Shown piece by piece: positions 22,480-34,788 of a stretch of DNA of 64,000 nt (position 1 is the stretch's first letter; every line of letters starts with the position of its first letter). The DNA is from Thereva unica (Eukaryota > Arthropoda > Insecta > Diptera > Therevidae): positions 66,015,470-66,079,469 of the forward strand of contig OX465284.1 in NCBI GenBank assembly GCA_949987705.1, read 5' to 3'. A model generated the notes under the pieces. That model was not told the DNA's origin. It ran no database searches and worked only from the letters and a program-made list of their open reading frames with translations. Both the position numbers and the translations under genes were made by a program.

Positions 22480-22870
22480 TTATCCCAGTCATCCATCGTC
22501 CGATCTTTGTGTGATAAGTTTAAGAGAAATAGTAATCCAATTACCAAAGCTTCACAAATACATTTATTCACAACAAATTTTAATCTGTCTGTAACTAGAC
22601 TTTCAAAACATTTAGGAACTGGTAATAGTTTCGCAATTCCTCTATAATTTATAATTTTTCCACGACAACCTGATTTATGAAGAGGTTTGATAACAGAAAA
22701 TTTTCAAGAAACAGGGAATGAGCCGAGCATTAAGGACAGATTTAATATTTTTGTAAGAGGATATGAAAGACAAGAGTTACAATTCTTTAATAATAAATTA
22801 CAACACAACAATTCTGGACCATGAAACGTGTCACCGTTTAATTTTATAAAGCATGATTCAACTCACTCTG
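22480..22870 (-). pseudogene. LINE reverse transcriptase fragment, decayed
   Basis: The minus strand reads PLTKILNLSLMLGSFPVS, a stop where a Trp is expected, then KFSVIKPLHKSGCRGKIINY, RGIAKLL and KCFESLVTDRL. This is the SWK-x-I-P-L-HKSG...NYRGIA...K-x-FE block that precedes the catalytic motifs in non-LTR reverse transcriptases. Frameshifts lie downstream, toward lower coordinates. It is a different family from the 56-kb and 61-kb LINEs. Confidence 0.7.
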
Positions 22871-24509
22871 ATCAAGTTGAATGAGGCCAAGACCAATATG
22901 GATCATTCCATGTCAAACCGAACGCTTAATAATAATTGATGATCCCGATTTTTTTGAAATTTGGCAGGCATATTCTACACATGAAATAATGAAAAGCGTG
23001 TCTCGCGAAAAAAAATTGGGATTTTTTTTTTTTTTTCAGAAGATATAGACGGTTGTAAGTTGTAAGAAATTTCAAAAAACGACGCTCGGCCGACCTTTCA
23101 AATTACTGTATCGTCGAAACCATTAGTCGTACAAAAAAATGAAACAGGCCGATTTTGAATATACCGAGTCACTCTATGTGACAGGTATGAGTGGTATAAA
23201 TAAAATTTGAGTTTGGTGTTAATAAATTATTATTAATTTGTTTATAAAGTTTCATTACCACTTTTCGTCTTCAACTCACCAACTTAAAATTTTGGAAAAA
23301 ATATCATCGTGTTCCCCTTTCAATTCTAAGAAAACAGTGAAAATTTGAAAATGGAACTCAAACGGGGTCACACTTAAAAAATTCTTTAAAAGAATGCTAC
23401 CGCGCGGCACTACGGCGTAACATGTCGCGTACACGCAGAGAACGTTTACAGGGACTGTTGGTGCAACGGAAAATGAATAACACATAAAATAATGAATTAA
23501 GTATTTTTTCACACATTTACAATAGTCGATGTAGTAGCTGACGATGTGATTTTTACTTCAATTTTTCCATTTTGTTGTAGAAAAAATTAATGGTACATTT
23601 AAATGCCATGAATCATCTTCGCTTTGTCGAAACGGGTTTGAAGTGCTTAAGCTTCCGTTCTATAGTCCTGAAGATGAAGGAATTCGGTATTAATATTCTT
23701 AATATTTTTGTTAACCCACATGGAAAATTTGGCCGGGGTATTTATAGGGTCATTTATATTCTGCAAACTGACTTTTGCTGCTAATCTTCTAATCGTACCT
23801 CCTAACCCATCGCAAGGTTTCCATGAGACATGGCGAAAAAGTGCCATTCTGCACTTACATCAAAATCAACTTTGTGATAACAAAGATTTATGAAATTTTT
23901 TTTTGTTCTTGTATTGACCACTCGCTCCGTCAGAAAAGTAAAGAAAGAATATCATAATATCATTTTTTGTAGATACTTGCATGATCACAAACTTTGTAAA
24001 CAATATTTTAGGATAGGACTTCCCGTTTAAGAGATATTAGCCAGAAACGAAATTTTTTGTTTTTAGGGGGTTTTTTAGGGGTAGGGTACAACCAATTTCC
24101 CGAAACTCTTTTTTAACATATTCTACTCACGACAAACTATATTTTTAGAAAAAGTTTCGTCAGTTAACATTTAGTCGACGACTCAACTATAACTATGAAA
24201 TAACAAAAATAGCGTTTTGTTAAATGAATATTTACAGCGTTCTGGCGGCACTTTGGTGAGGGGGAAATGTTCTGGCAATAATTTTTATAAATAGAGAACA
24301 CCATCAAAAATAATCTCCTGAAAATTCATGACTAATACTATAACAAAATTGAACTTTATTTCCCACCCCCTTTGTAATTTTAGGGTACTACATTCTGGCC
24401 ACTGGGGGCTGCCAGAATTAGCTTTTATTGTTCTGCAGGTGTATAAGATTCAGTGTGGAAATTTTCAGGACTATTGAAATGACAACCCAAAATACGTCGC
24501 TGGTTCTTG
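22871..24509. other. non-coding, no recognised feature
   Basis: AT-rich, with a T-run at 23020-23040. The short ORFs overlap on both strands and show no family resemblance. Confidence 0.4.
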
Positions 24510-24698
24510 GTCTATATGCAGGAGCGGCCCTTTCTGAATCAAGTCTGCTGTCTTCTAAGCGTTCGTTAGACTGCCTCTCTTATTCCTGATAATATAATGA
24601 GGGATAAAATTTTACCTACACTAGATAATAGACAGATGCCTCTCCAATTGTCACATATTGTTAAGTCCGCCTTTTTTGGTATTTTGACAATGATACTT
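24510..24698 (-). pseudogene. RTE-like LINE fragment (reverse transcriptase region)
   Basis: It aligns in the same orientation with 62105-62294 of the intact RTE-like element: GAGCGGCCCTTYCTGAATC, CTAAGCGTTCGK, AAACAGATGCCTCTCCARTT and TTTTTTGGTATTTTGACWAT are shared. It is diverged and joined directly at about 24700 to an unrelated LINE ORF1 remnant. Confidence 0.8.
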
Positions 24699-24699
24699 C

Positions 24700-25790
24700 G
24701 GCATGATTGATGCAGGCCGCCAGATTTACTATAGCCTCTGTGTCTGTTTTATAGATCTTCAGCTCTATCTTCTCGAAGCCATAATTCACTTTATGTTTGT
24801 CTTTTGCTAGTTGCTCTTTTTATTTAGGAGCAGAACAACTTGCTTAGTGGCTCTGTTTGTCTTCTTCGTTTTTATAACCTTCCAGTTATCAGTTTTAAGC
24901 TGGGGGTTGAAAGTTTTTAGCATCGCTGAGATTTCCTCTGGCTCCGATGGAGCCACTGGGAGCCATGCTCCGGCCCTCGGATGTGATGGAATGTCACAAG
25001 CTTCTACTGCTTTGGGTCGTTCATCATACTGGGTTATCCCTCAGGACCTCCATGGCAACTTTAGCGAGGGCGACTTGCACCCACCGCCATTGATGCTTAG
25101 GGATCTTCCCGTTCTCGTCGTTCTCATCTAAGACGCCGATTACTTTGCGGTCCTTCGCAACTTCTGCGAGGGATATCGCTTTAGTTCCGTGCGCCTTAGA
25201 CTTTTTCGGAAGTGGACTTATGAGTGCTTGGTTCCTCCACAGATCGCTGGCGTTCAGAGGTTTGTTTATCTCTCTCTAGGGTATAGTTTGGTATGACTTG
25301 CTTGGCCCAGGCAATGTCATCTTGGATTTTGGTGAAATCCTCCTTCGACATTTGGTCCTCCCCAATCGAGTCGGTAGCCAAACGGCGAAGGATTCGGGTA
25401 GACAGGCGGCGTTCTCGGTACCCTGCCTTTGCCGGGTCTGGTCTAGTCAAGTCTTTGGCTCTTCCCCAGACCATTTGCTCTCCCGATCCCCGGCAACGGC
25501 CGTGACCGCAGATGTACGCTGGGCAGCGACATTGCCACGAGGAGGAGCAGGGTTACAAGTAGTTGCTTCTGAAGACTTTTTTCGAAGTATGGAGCTTGTG
25601 GCTTCCCTTGGTTTAGGTGAGCTCGGAGGTACCGTAGCCCTTTTTTCTGCGGGATTTGTGCTCCCTTCCGGTTTTGTTTTAGGGGAGCCGGACCCCTTTT
25701 TTGTTTTTGTGTTTGTAGTCTGTTTTTGTACATTATTAAATATTACTCCCACGAGTAGCGGAGAAACAAACTAGGTCCCCCCGGCAGAGA
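24700..25790 (-). pseudogene. ORF1 (gag-like) remnant of an R1/LOA-type LINE
   Basis: Successive minus-strand frames are long and hydrophilic: a Lys/Pro/Ser-rich N-terminal part (25752-25447), then RLSTRILRRLATDSIGEDQ (25474-25196), then IPKHQWRWVQVALAKVAMEV (25130-25020) and EQLAKDKHKVNYGFEKIELK (24810-24750). A basic, low-complexity start followed by an IPKHQW-type block suits the first ORF of R1/LOA-type non-LTR elements. Frameshifts separate the pieces. No CCHC knuckle is left. The class is inferred from overall character. Confidence 0.5.
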
Positions 25791-26139
25791 TCCGCAGTAC
25801 CCGGGTAAGGCTAATAATAAATACACAATAAATATTAAATTCTAAAGTGTTATTTTTTCGAAAAACTTCTTATGAGAGTTATTTAGAGCGAATAACTCTC
25901 ATAAAAATTATTTTATTCTACATAACATCGCCTTTCCATATATTTCTCCCTTTCAAACAGTTCTATTAAGGAGAGTATAGCTCTTATAGCACGCTTATAG
26001 TTACCCTTGCAAAGAGAGCTAAGGTATTTTTATAAGACTAAAATAACTCTCATGATTGTGCCATTTAATTCTGACAAGGCACTCATAAAGCACTTGTACT
26101 TGAGTGGTACTCTCTTAAAAAAGTCGTATATCCGAAACG

Positions 26140-26254
26140 AAATTTGTTACTTGGGAGGTCCCAAGAGCATTTCAAGCAAAAATTTGGGAGGAAGTATGTG
26201 TGTGTGTTTGTGCGTATGTAGGTGTCATTTTTTCCTGCACGATATCGCGCGAAC
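26140..26254 (-). repeat. Inverted fragment of the ~120-bp tandem repeat family
   Basis: The reverse complement carries the GATATCGTGCAGGAAAAAATGA, CA-rich and CTTGGGACC blocks of the 2990-3786 and 10770-11812 repeats. It is the first part of a three-element mosaic. Confidence 0.7.
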
Positions 26255-26361
26255 CAAAAACCTCCATAATTAAACATAAACTTTCGTGGTTAAGTGAAGT
26301 GATGCAGCATAACCACAGCTTACCTAGTGGTTTAACATAGTAAGGTTTTTGAACGCGCTCC
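26255..26361. repeat. Right-end fragment of the 48830-49300 MITE family
   Basis: It matches 49194-49300 closely (AAAAACCTCCATRRTTAAAC, CTTTCGTGGTTAAGTGAAGT, ACGTGGTTTA-like block, and the GCGCGCTCC end). It is flanked at once by two unrelated TE fragments. Confidence 0.8.
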
Positions 26362-26790
26362 TGGTCTCGCTGAGTCCCATGACCTTGCTTTTATATCGCT
26401 TTATTTCGTCAAAGACTTCATTCAGCAATGTTCTCACATTCATTGATCCGATTGGTGTCTTGGTTCGAAAAGCAAACGTCGTCGTCATGTTGTACATCAA
26501 GCTCCGGGGCCTTGTTTGCCGATTCGTAGCAATGGTATTTTTATGGGAGCGAGCTGCTAACCCTCAGCCCAACCGACTTGAAACTATGTTTTATGGTGAT
26601 TCGAACTCGCCATTCATCGGTGTACCGTTAGCTCCTTCCGAAGAAGTACCCCTAAGGCACCGCGAGGGGGTGGGATTAGGACTTGCTAACAGAACTGCTA
26701 GGTGTTCGTCTGCAATTACTCTTCTCGGGTTTTGACAGAAATGACATATCGAATGCCACCACCTTCAGCGGTCTTTGTTAGCTGTTCACC
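26362..26790 (-). pseudogene. 5' end of an RTE-like LINE (5' UTR and start of ORF)
   Basis: It aligns with 63771-64000 of the intact element and continues past where that element leaves the window. The minus-strand start region reads MPRSL...TTTFAFRTKTPIGS and then NVRTLL, compared with MPRNRMDNTTTTFAFRTRTR in the intact copy. It shows what the family's 5' UTR looks like upstream of the start codon. Confidence 0.8.
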
Positions 26791-26995
26791 CCTCTAGAAG
26801 AGAATTATTTTACTAAAAGTACAGAAGATCTTGAAATCATCGCTGATCGATGGTAACATTATCTTATTTTGAACAATGCTTCTATCTATTGAAATTCTTC
26901 AAACTTAATTTTTTCCTATGAAAAGAAAGTATTTTTGAGTGATTAAGGAAAATTTTTTGATACTAAACCATTTTTTTTTTTAATTTTTTTTACAG

Positions 26996-27164
26996 AAACG
27001 AAAAATTCTACACATGCTGCGATGAACCTTATTTAGATATAACATTTAACATAACAATGAGACGAAAAACGTTGTTTTATACCGTCAACTTAATTATTCC
27101 CTGCATGGGAATTAGTTTTTTAACAATTTTAGTTTTTTACCTACCATCGGATAGTGGAGAGAAG
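26996..27164 (+). CDS. nAChRalpha3: Nicotinic acetylcholine receptor alpha subunit, exon with loop C and M1
   Basis: The exon encodes a piece of a pentameric ligand-gated cation channel of insect neurons. After one base completing an upstream codon it reads [20 protein letters not shown]. The adjacent cysteines (CC) in loop C of the acetylcholine site define alpha subunits. [16 protein letters not shown] and the first membrane helix (M1) follow, ending [10 protein letters not shown] with the Glu that precedes M2 in cation channels. The acceptor is TTTTTTTACAG and the donor GTAAGT; the exon is 169 nt (1+56 codons). The next exon starts in the same phase 17.5 kb downstream. Upstream ligand-binding exons are not visible here. 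The subtype is uncertain: the sequence fits the alpha1-alpha4 group, and the long loop further on argues for alpha3 over the shorter alpha4. Confidence 0.9.
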
Positions 27165-29309
27165 GTAAGTGTGTCCTATCTTAAAAATACAATCAAGGAT
27201 AATAATATATCATATTTTTTCATTTAATCAGAACTCAACAAAAAACTTTTATCATAAAACTAATCTATGGTTTCATTATGTATCGCATTTATTATTGCAA
27301 TAATTTTTTTATCTGCCTTATAAATCTACATAGGATCAAGGTTGTCCCAGGAACAAATTACTGGTATAAAAAACGACTGCGGAAAAAATAAAACCATCAT
27401 AAAAGCATAATTTCGCAAGATGCCAGCACGTTTTCGCCTCCATTTTTCCACCCCTGAAATTCCGGGATAGTCGTCGCATCCCCATTAACAATACTCTTTT
27501 ACGCATGTATGGGTGTGCAATACTTATAGTAGTACTTCTGTATACTGAACCAATAATCCTCCGATATGTTGGATCTGAATTCCTTAATATCGGGAAAACG
27601 TAAACACAGCAGAAGTTTGTATGCCCCCCCCCCCGCTTGTTTCTATGGGGAAAATCTAATAAATTGACGAACAGGCTCAACATCTCGGGCTAAATGAATG
27701 TTCAGAAGAGTGACAAATCCCCTTAACCTTAAGTCATCTCTTTATACTCCCTGAGTCCTGTTTACTTCCCTTCAAGACATAAGGTGAAAAAAATTGCCCT
27801 GACAATCCTCAATCAAGAAAGCGTCCCCAGCGAGAGGGCGTCCGATGTAGGGGTGTGTGTGTACGTGTTTTTTCTAAATCATCGTAATCATTGCACGGAC
27901 TATGCATAATTGACATAGAAGGAGATGGGAACGATGCCTGAATATTTGATTGATAATCGACTGGAATGTACATTGTTATATTTTCTGCCCTCCGACGAGC
28001 CGTCCCAGTCCTTCGATCCTTCAGTCCTCGGGTTTCTAGCACCGCATCCTTATGGATTGTGGGATTGAAACTTTGATGCTGGAAAGGTTTCTATTAACTC
28101 GGAAAGTATGTGGAAGCCGCACCATTTCTATAACAGCAGGTGGTTCGTACCATCTCCTGTGGTTTCCACGTGGATGATGGATTATTTCGAGATTTTTCAA
28201 ACGAATTCCTTTACATACATTAATTTCCTTTCATATTAAGAATGCTGTTGTCATCACAAATGGATATGTACACAATAATTGAATATGGCATCTATTGTTA
28301 TTGCTACTTTTCCTTTACTTCCCTACTTCTCTTTTATTAAGGAATAATTCATATTATTTTAGTGATCCTACTTCTTCTCGACATTATGAGCTCGTTTGAG
28401 ACGTCCAACTGACTGAAGTCCAATATTTTCTAATCATCTAGCGGATGAAACTTCAAAGTTGAAAGCAAAAAAAATATTATTGTTAATGATTGTTATACGT
28501 CGAATTCATGCTCATCAACGAGGCTACCATTGATTTGGCTCAAGTAGTCTGCTGAAAGCGTCTTGCCTGCTTTTTGATGTTTTTCCAATGACGTCGTTTT
28601 AATCTGTGCAAATCAGGAAGACTGAATGACAAACATGTGCCAGGTACTGCCTTTGTGATCGCGGACTAATGCTTGACTTAATCACCAGAGATATTGAACT
28701 CGGTCTTGATTGGGACCACATGAATGGTGTTGAATGCCTTCAAAACCTAGTACTGTCTTACTTCAAACAAAGCTTGCAACACGTCATCCATGTCAAAGGA
28801 ATGAGATTATTCAAAGATTTGTGATGGAATAATTACATATTCCAAATCGCTAAAGGAGCATCGTTCTTCTTCTACTGAAATGGCGCTATCATTATAGGGC
28901 TCTGGCCTTGTGAAGTCTCTTCTTCCAGTCTTCTCTTTGTCTTGCTAGTTCTATCAAGTTTGTCATACGAAATTTCCGTACAGCGCCGGCCCTGGGTAGA
29001 GCAAGTGGAGCAGTCCCTCTAGGCGCCAGGTGGTAAGGGGCGCCAAAATGAATGCGAAAAACAATTTCGAACAAAAAATAAAATTTTGATGGCTTTTTTT
29101 AGGGCGTTGTTTATAGCTAGGTAAGTCTAAGTTCTCATCAATATGACTCGATCGCGCCACAAGTAGGGAGCACTGACCGATCGGCCGATCGTACCTGGCC
29201 TTAGGCCACATCCTGCTCGAGGTCCATGGATCAGACTGAATACGGTGGATCTAAACTCGATAAAAACTGCAATTCTAAAGTGTAAACAATCGTGCTGAAG
29301 TTATGAATG
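27165..29309 (+). other. Start of a 17.5-kb intron, no other feature recognised
   Basis: The intron runs 27165-44667 with GTAAGT and TTTTCAG borders. This first part has no recognised repeat except a short GC-rich stretch at 28975-29045 (GCGCCGGCCCTGGG, GGGGCGCCAAAATGAATGCG). It also has a C9 run at 27627-27635. Confidence 0.5.
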
Positions 29310-29950
29310 GTACTTCGTGAATGTGGTACTTCGTGAAACTCGCCTCCCAAGCTAATTTTTCTTTTCCTGCCCTTAAACTGATACATAGTTTCTTAACCAA
29401 TCGTTCCCAGAAAGTTCTGCTCGGTAACAATTCTTCCTCAATTGCTGCTCTTCACGCTGGTGTGCCCCAAGGCTCCATCCTTGGTCCGCTTCTATTCGGG
29501 ATTTTCATTATTAATCTTCCTTCTGTAGTCAAAGATTCCAAGATTCACAGATTCACATGTATGCAGATGATGTTCAAATTTATATATCTTCCCCAAAAGA
29601 ACAATTCCTTAGTAGTTTGGAGAAACTTAACGCAGATCTGCAGCGTGTTTCTTTTTGGTCGACATTGAACCATCTACTACTTTATCCTCTGAAATCAAAA
29701 TGCATGTTTCTCTTTCACTCGCCTTTAACTGTCCTAATGTATCTGATATTGCTTTAAATGGAGTTCCCCTCGCCCGCATTGATAAAGTGAAAAATCTTGC
29801 TGTAATCTTGAATAGTAGTTTAACATGTTGCGATCACATTAGCTTCATTGTTCAGAAAACCTATGGTCAGCTGTCGAAACTTAGGTTTCACTGTAGTTAC
29901 CTAACCTACCTAACTTTTGAAGATGGAACACTTCTTAACTCTACAAACAT
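29310..29950 (+). pseudogene. Jockey-superfamily LINE reverse transcriptase fragment
   Basis: Three frames joined by frameshifts give LIHSFLTNRSQKVLLGNNSS, GVPQGSILGPLLFGIFIINL (RT motif B), then YADDVQIYISSPKEQFLSSL (motif C, catalytic YADD) and NGVPLARIDKVKNLAVILNS. It is the same family as the antisense fragment at 47100-47523, which has MYADDVQLYFSMPKNQ. It is truncated at both ends and non-functional. Confidence 0.8.
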
Positions 29951-32900
29951 TTTTGGGGTTCCCACAGCTCCCAAAAGGACGACCTACAAGGCCACTTAGA
30001 TATTTTTTGATCCATACACCAAGGTGTCGAATGTAGGTTTTCGGGATTCTTCTTCAGGGAGAGCCGTCTGAGCCCGTAAACCCAGGGATGGAGTACGTTG
30101 AGATCACTCCTTCATTGGGAGATCTCCTGCGGAAGTAAGAGCACCTTATCGGAGAGGCGACCCAAAAAACGGCTGCTATCAAAAAACGGGGTGGCGCCGG
30201 CCAAAACCATTTTACGCGATATCTAGAAGCTGCCTACTACCGTGCAGAGGCTGGTAGGATCTGCCTGGTCCCCGAGGAAGAAAGAGAAACCGATTTTCTT
30301 AATAAGACGAGGGTTAGATCCTCTGGATGTTCTCCAGGGCATAATAACCCTTCGAAAATGGCGAGGGCTTTGGCCATATAGTTTGGAAAGCCTTCAGAAA
30401 AGTCTAGAACGACTCCAAAGCCGACCTTCTTTCAAATAGCAGAACGTGTCAGAAGAAAATTCACAGAGATGACTTTGTCAGGATGGGGAGCACTGCTATT
30501 TTGGGCTGATGATAGGAGAAGCCTCTTTTAACGAGAAAGTGACCTCTCCATCATCTCAACCTTACTGGCTGGGGCAAGCCTTAATGCCCAACCATGCAAA
30601 ACAACAACCAAATAGCCTCCGAAGAAGGTGCTGATGTAGGCGACACGTCGGGAAGCAACTCTGAGAATACATGCTTCCTCTATTGGCGCTACAGGCGGGG
30701 CTGTGATCCTAAAACCATCATCGAAATCCTTATGGGGTCCCCAGCCCATAAAGGCTTGCAAAAGAGGAGATATAATCCCGTAAGGAAATGGGACAACTGG
30801 AAATACAATTTATGTGTAGTGAAAGCGACGACCAAAGGGCGCCGAAAGACAATCTCGCTCCGCCCTCAACAAGGGCTAGGGCCGGCGCAGTTTCCGTATA
30901 TCTTCTAACACGTCATACATCCATCTATTTCTTGGTCGTCCTACGAATCTTTTTCCTGATGATTAACGTCCAAGCCTCAGACCAAGCATTGAACTGAGCG
31001 GATTAATGTTTTATATTGGATTAATTGAGGAATTCACTTTTAATTATCCAAAGAAAACATATTTATTAAAAACCAAACACAATTTAATAACAAACACAAT
31101 TCGTAGAGTATTATCTCTTGCAAATTAATATCTTACACTATTAAATTATATTTATTGCTCTTTAATTCGCTTTTCAATCACAACTTTTCGCTTTAGATCA
31201 CTTTAGAACACTTATCGCTTTTCAAACTAAACTGACTCTCAAATGCCGTTATATATCCCCCACCCCCTTTATCTAAGTTCTAGAACTTTCGCCCATTTTC
31301 TAGTCCATACGGAAAGCTTTGAGAAAATTTGTATCGTCCTTTCCAATAGATCTAAAGTCTAATAGATGGCGCCATGTTATATAGTGGATAAATAGTGAAT
31401 AAATCATCACAATATATTTTCACTTTGCATTGTTTTGAGATTTCTTGATTCTTTAGAAACGGAACTAGCGCAAAATATGTATGTTTTATTTGCGGCCGCG
31501 ATGCGTCTCAATCTCGTATTCCCTCTTTTGTCCTACACTCTGCTGTCGTCATTTTACACAGTTGTATTAACTTTTTCGGAAATCCACTTCTGCCATACTG
31601 CTGCACACCACTCTTTTATAAAGCAAGTCATAAGCATTTCTATAGTCTACAAAAATATGAATGACATATGTTTAATGAGTTGCTCTAGGTTGAGTTATTT
31701 TGAACTACCATTTACGGACCAGTCTTGTATTCGGTAACCCATGGTTACTCCACCTTTGTTACCTATGTTACCAAAAACAGAGAGGACGTGTTGGACATCA
31801 CCCTTGTCTCGGATTGCCACTCCGACCAAATACTGGCTTGGAAGGTCTGGAAGGAACACTCTTCCTCAGACAGGTTTATAGAGTTCCATCAAGACAAGAC
31901 TCGAGCCCAATCACCCCTTCTAAAATAAAAAAAACTCAAAAAGATAAATTGAGGTTACTATACTAAGCGAATCGCAAAGAGCTTTGCCTTAAGCCACGCT
32001 GTATTCCCCAAAAACCGGGAACAACGCGACAGCATTGTGGACATTTTCACAGAACAATGCACCTACGCATTAATAAAGCTTGTCTGAACAGACTGTATAA
32101 GAGGCTTCTAAACCCTCATGGGGGTGTCGCGAACTGGAAACAATCCGAAAAGACCGTAGAAGGAATTTGATACAGCTAGACGCAGCAACAGCGCAACATC
32201 CTGGAGATGCTATAAGTCGAAGCTGAATAGATACAAAATGGCAATAAGGAAGGGTAAACATACCTCCTATGCTACCTTTTGCAACAATATAGAATCCACA
32301 TTGTAAGCTTCAATAATGGTTAGCTACTTACGCAAAGAAAACGCCGATTGGACAAACTCAAGCGGGTGCCTTCAAAGTAACTGCATTCCCTCTAGTTGGA
32401 AAGAAGTAAAAGTGATCTTTATACCAGGCGCAGGAAAAGCCTCCCATGCAGCACCCAAAGACCACAGGCCAATCAGCCTATCATCCTTTTTATTGAAGAC
32501 TCTAGAAAAGATAATTGGAATATGTATATCTCAGACCATGTCAACCTCGGAACTCTCTGGCACGCAGCGCGCCTATACAAAGAGCAGATCCACGGATATA
32601 ACGCCCTTCACTCATTGGTTTCAACCAAAAGAAAAGTCACTTGAGGTCAAAGAGTATACATAGCTTCCCTTGACATAGAGGGAGCGTTTAACAACGTGCT
32701 CCCGGACGCCATTACTCTGGCCTTGGCGATACTGAGGATCGAGTCGTCTCTGGTGTCTCTCATCTTTCAAATGCTTACCGGCAGGATGGTGAGATCAAGC
32801 CTTGGCGAACGCTCGGTCCGAAGGGCTGCCAACAGAGGCACCCCGCAAGGAGGAATACTTTCCCCACTTCTATGGGCGTACGTATATGACATTGCTATCA

Positions 32901-33275
32901 TCATAAAAGGAAAATTTCTTCAAGTCCTCTGTGATCTAATGGATCTCTTTCAAACTGGGCTGCTACCCGCGGAGTCAATAGTGCCAAATATCTGGGAGTA
33001 ACCCTGAACAAGAATGCGGAAAGAATTTCATTCCTCTGGAATGAAAACACAGAAGACCGCATTATAAAAGCGAACATAGCGCTTTTTGCTTACAAAAAAT
33101 TCATAGGGTAGAAATAGGGCTTCTCCCCTTTCAGCGACTATCCGTCCAATGCTGTTATACGGTGTCTTAGTATGGTGACCAACCTATAATAAGTCCACTG
33201 TGTTAAACAAACTACAGAAAGTGCAAAGATGGCTTCTGATCCTCGAAGATGACGGTGTCTCCTTTACTTTTTGAG
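29951..33275 (+). pseudogene. R1/LOA-type LINE remnant (ORF1, endonuclease, RT pieces)
   Basis: A chain of decayed frames lies in the right order. 30160-30370 encodes a gag-like piece (FTRYLEAAYYRAEAGRICLV). 31725-31930 encodes an endonuclease C-terminal piece (TKNREDVLDITLVSD...). 32230-32500 encodes the RT linker and HRPISLSSFLLKTLEKIIG. 32660-32990 encodes ASLDIEGAFNNVLPDAI (motif A) and RGTPQGGILSPLLW (motif B). 33100-33275 encodes PMLLYGVLVW and LNKLQKVQRWLL. Frameshifts and stops are frequent. 31000-31430 is an AT-rich stretch without LINE similarity, possibly an insertion. The clade is assigned from motif style. Confidence 0.65.
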
Positions 33276-33281
33276 TGAAAA

Positions 33282-34248
33282 TAGAGTTTCACGAGATGCA
33301 ACACTAGTGTTGCAACTCTCGCACTGTCGCATGCGAGACAAGACAACACGCGAGACAATAGCTTCTGCCCCATGGCGAGAGAAGCGCGACAGTAAAAAAT
33401 TCCCAGTCTCGCCGAGACAACACTATCGAATGCGAGACTGTCGCGCTCTCGCTCGATCTCGCGGGATCTCCCAGTCGATTAATTTTTTTCCCGGATCGTT
33501 GCGGGATATCCCGATTCTATAGAAAGTAGAGTTTTATATTTTCGACGGTAATATATTTATGAGCTGGACAACCCTAGTCTTCCAGAGTTTAAAGGTGCCA
33601 GTAAATCCCCAACACGCCGGCGAAAGCGCTAGCGCACCCTTCTAAACATTCCATTGTCTCATCGAGAGAAGCGTTCCTAATCTAGTCACCCAACTCTCGC
33701 GGAAACACTGGGTGGTGTGAATAAAAACTAAGTGAACATTCTGAGTGGATGCTCTTGAGAAAGGTATGTCGTCCAGAGTGAACTCTAATTATGAGGGAAT
33801 AAAAATTCTCTTAAATGTTAATTTTATGTTAAATTTTTTTGCGTCTACGAAAAGAAATTCTTTTTCAATGTATTTTTTATTCTGTTTAGATTAAAATAAA
33901 TTTCCTAAATTTTTAATAATATTTCAACAATTTTTAAATCTTTTTTCATATTCAACTTTAATTTTACCCCCTTAAAGGCACAAACAGATTGTCGCACAGG
34001 TCGTGGCGGCGGCCCCTGCGAAGGAATTTCCCAAAAATTTAAATACTCCGGAGGGCAAAAACGGAGTGTGGGGGATGTCGAGAGTGCAACACTTACTCTC
34101 GCGAGAGTAACGCAAGACTATCGTGACACAACACTATAATATCACTGTTGCACTAGGGTGCGAGACAAGACAAAAGTGGTCTCACTCTCGCGCAGCGAGA
34201 TCAACACCGCGGCCGACTGTTGTCTTGTCTCGCTCTCGTGAAACTCTA
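33282..34248. mobile_element. hAT-type non-autonomous element, 967 bp
   Basis: The ends are TAGAGTTTCACGAGA and TCTCGTGAAACTCTA, an inverted pair (mismatched only deeper in). A perfect 8-bp duplication, AGTGAAAA, flanks it at 33274-33281 and 34249-34256. Subterminal zones carry dense GCGAGACAAGACAA / TCTCGC motifs in both orientations, and AACACTA near both ends. There is no transposase. It lies at the 3' edge of the LINE remnant. Confidence 0.9.
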
Positions 34249-34256
34249 AGTGAAAA

Positions 34257-34788
34257 CTCGAGTAGCATTTCTTGAGTAAACAGTTATGAAAATGTCGAAG
34301 CTATTTTAGCTCTCTGGAAGCTTCTTGCATGAGGAGAAATAAAATTTTCCCGCTTTTTCTTGCATAACAAAGTACAAGAAAATATATTGGGTAAATTTAT
34401 GTAATTTCATGAGCCCGTAAAAATACTTTTAAAATTTTTTACAGTTTAAAATTTTTCTTCAATCCTAATTTCTCAAATTGCGCCCCCCAGAAATTGCGCC
34501 CGGTGCAAGTGCACCAATTGCACCTATGAAAGCACCGCCCCTGTTTATTGGAGCATACACATAGGATGTCTAATAGGGGAACCCAAAGTAATACTTAAGT
34601 ATATTCAGGTTGGCGTGAAGCTTATAACCTCACCCGGAAAAAAGAAATATTACGGAACGAGAAACGTTTGTGTCGTTCAATGTAAGAGTGGTGTGGCTCC
34701 GTATTTTAATTGGATTATATGATTTGCTTTGTAGCCGCATTTGATCATATCTTTCGCTGTGGGAATAAAGCGGCTCCTGTCATGCCCT
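34257..34788. other. non-coding gap before the LTR element
   Basis: AT-rich, with a TTGCGCCCCCCAGAAATTGC stretch near 34480-34550 that resembles other GGGCGC-rich patches in the window (28975-29045, 42840-42880, 44150-44215). No coding signal. Confidence 0.4.

Noticed and set aside
1..26995. Search for the upstream ligand-binding exons of the receptor
   Set aside because: I looked for the Cys-loop, WTYDG and EWDI-type segments by eye and did not find them. A short exon could still be missed, so absence is not certain.
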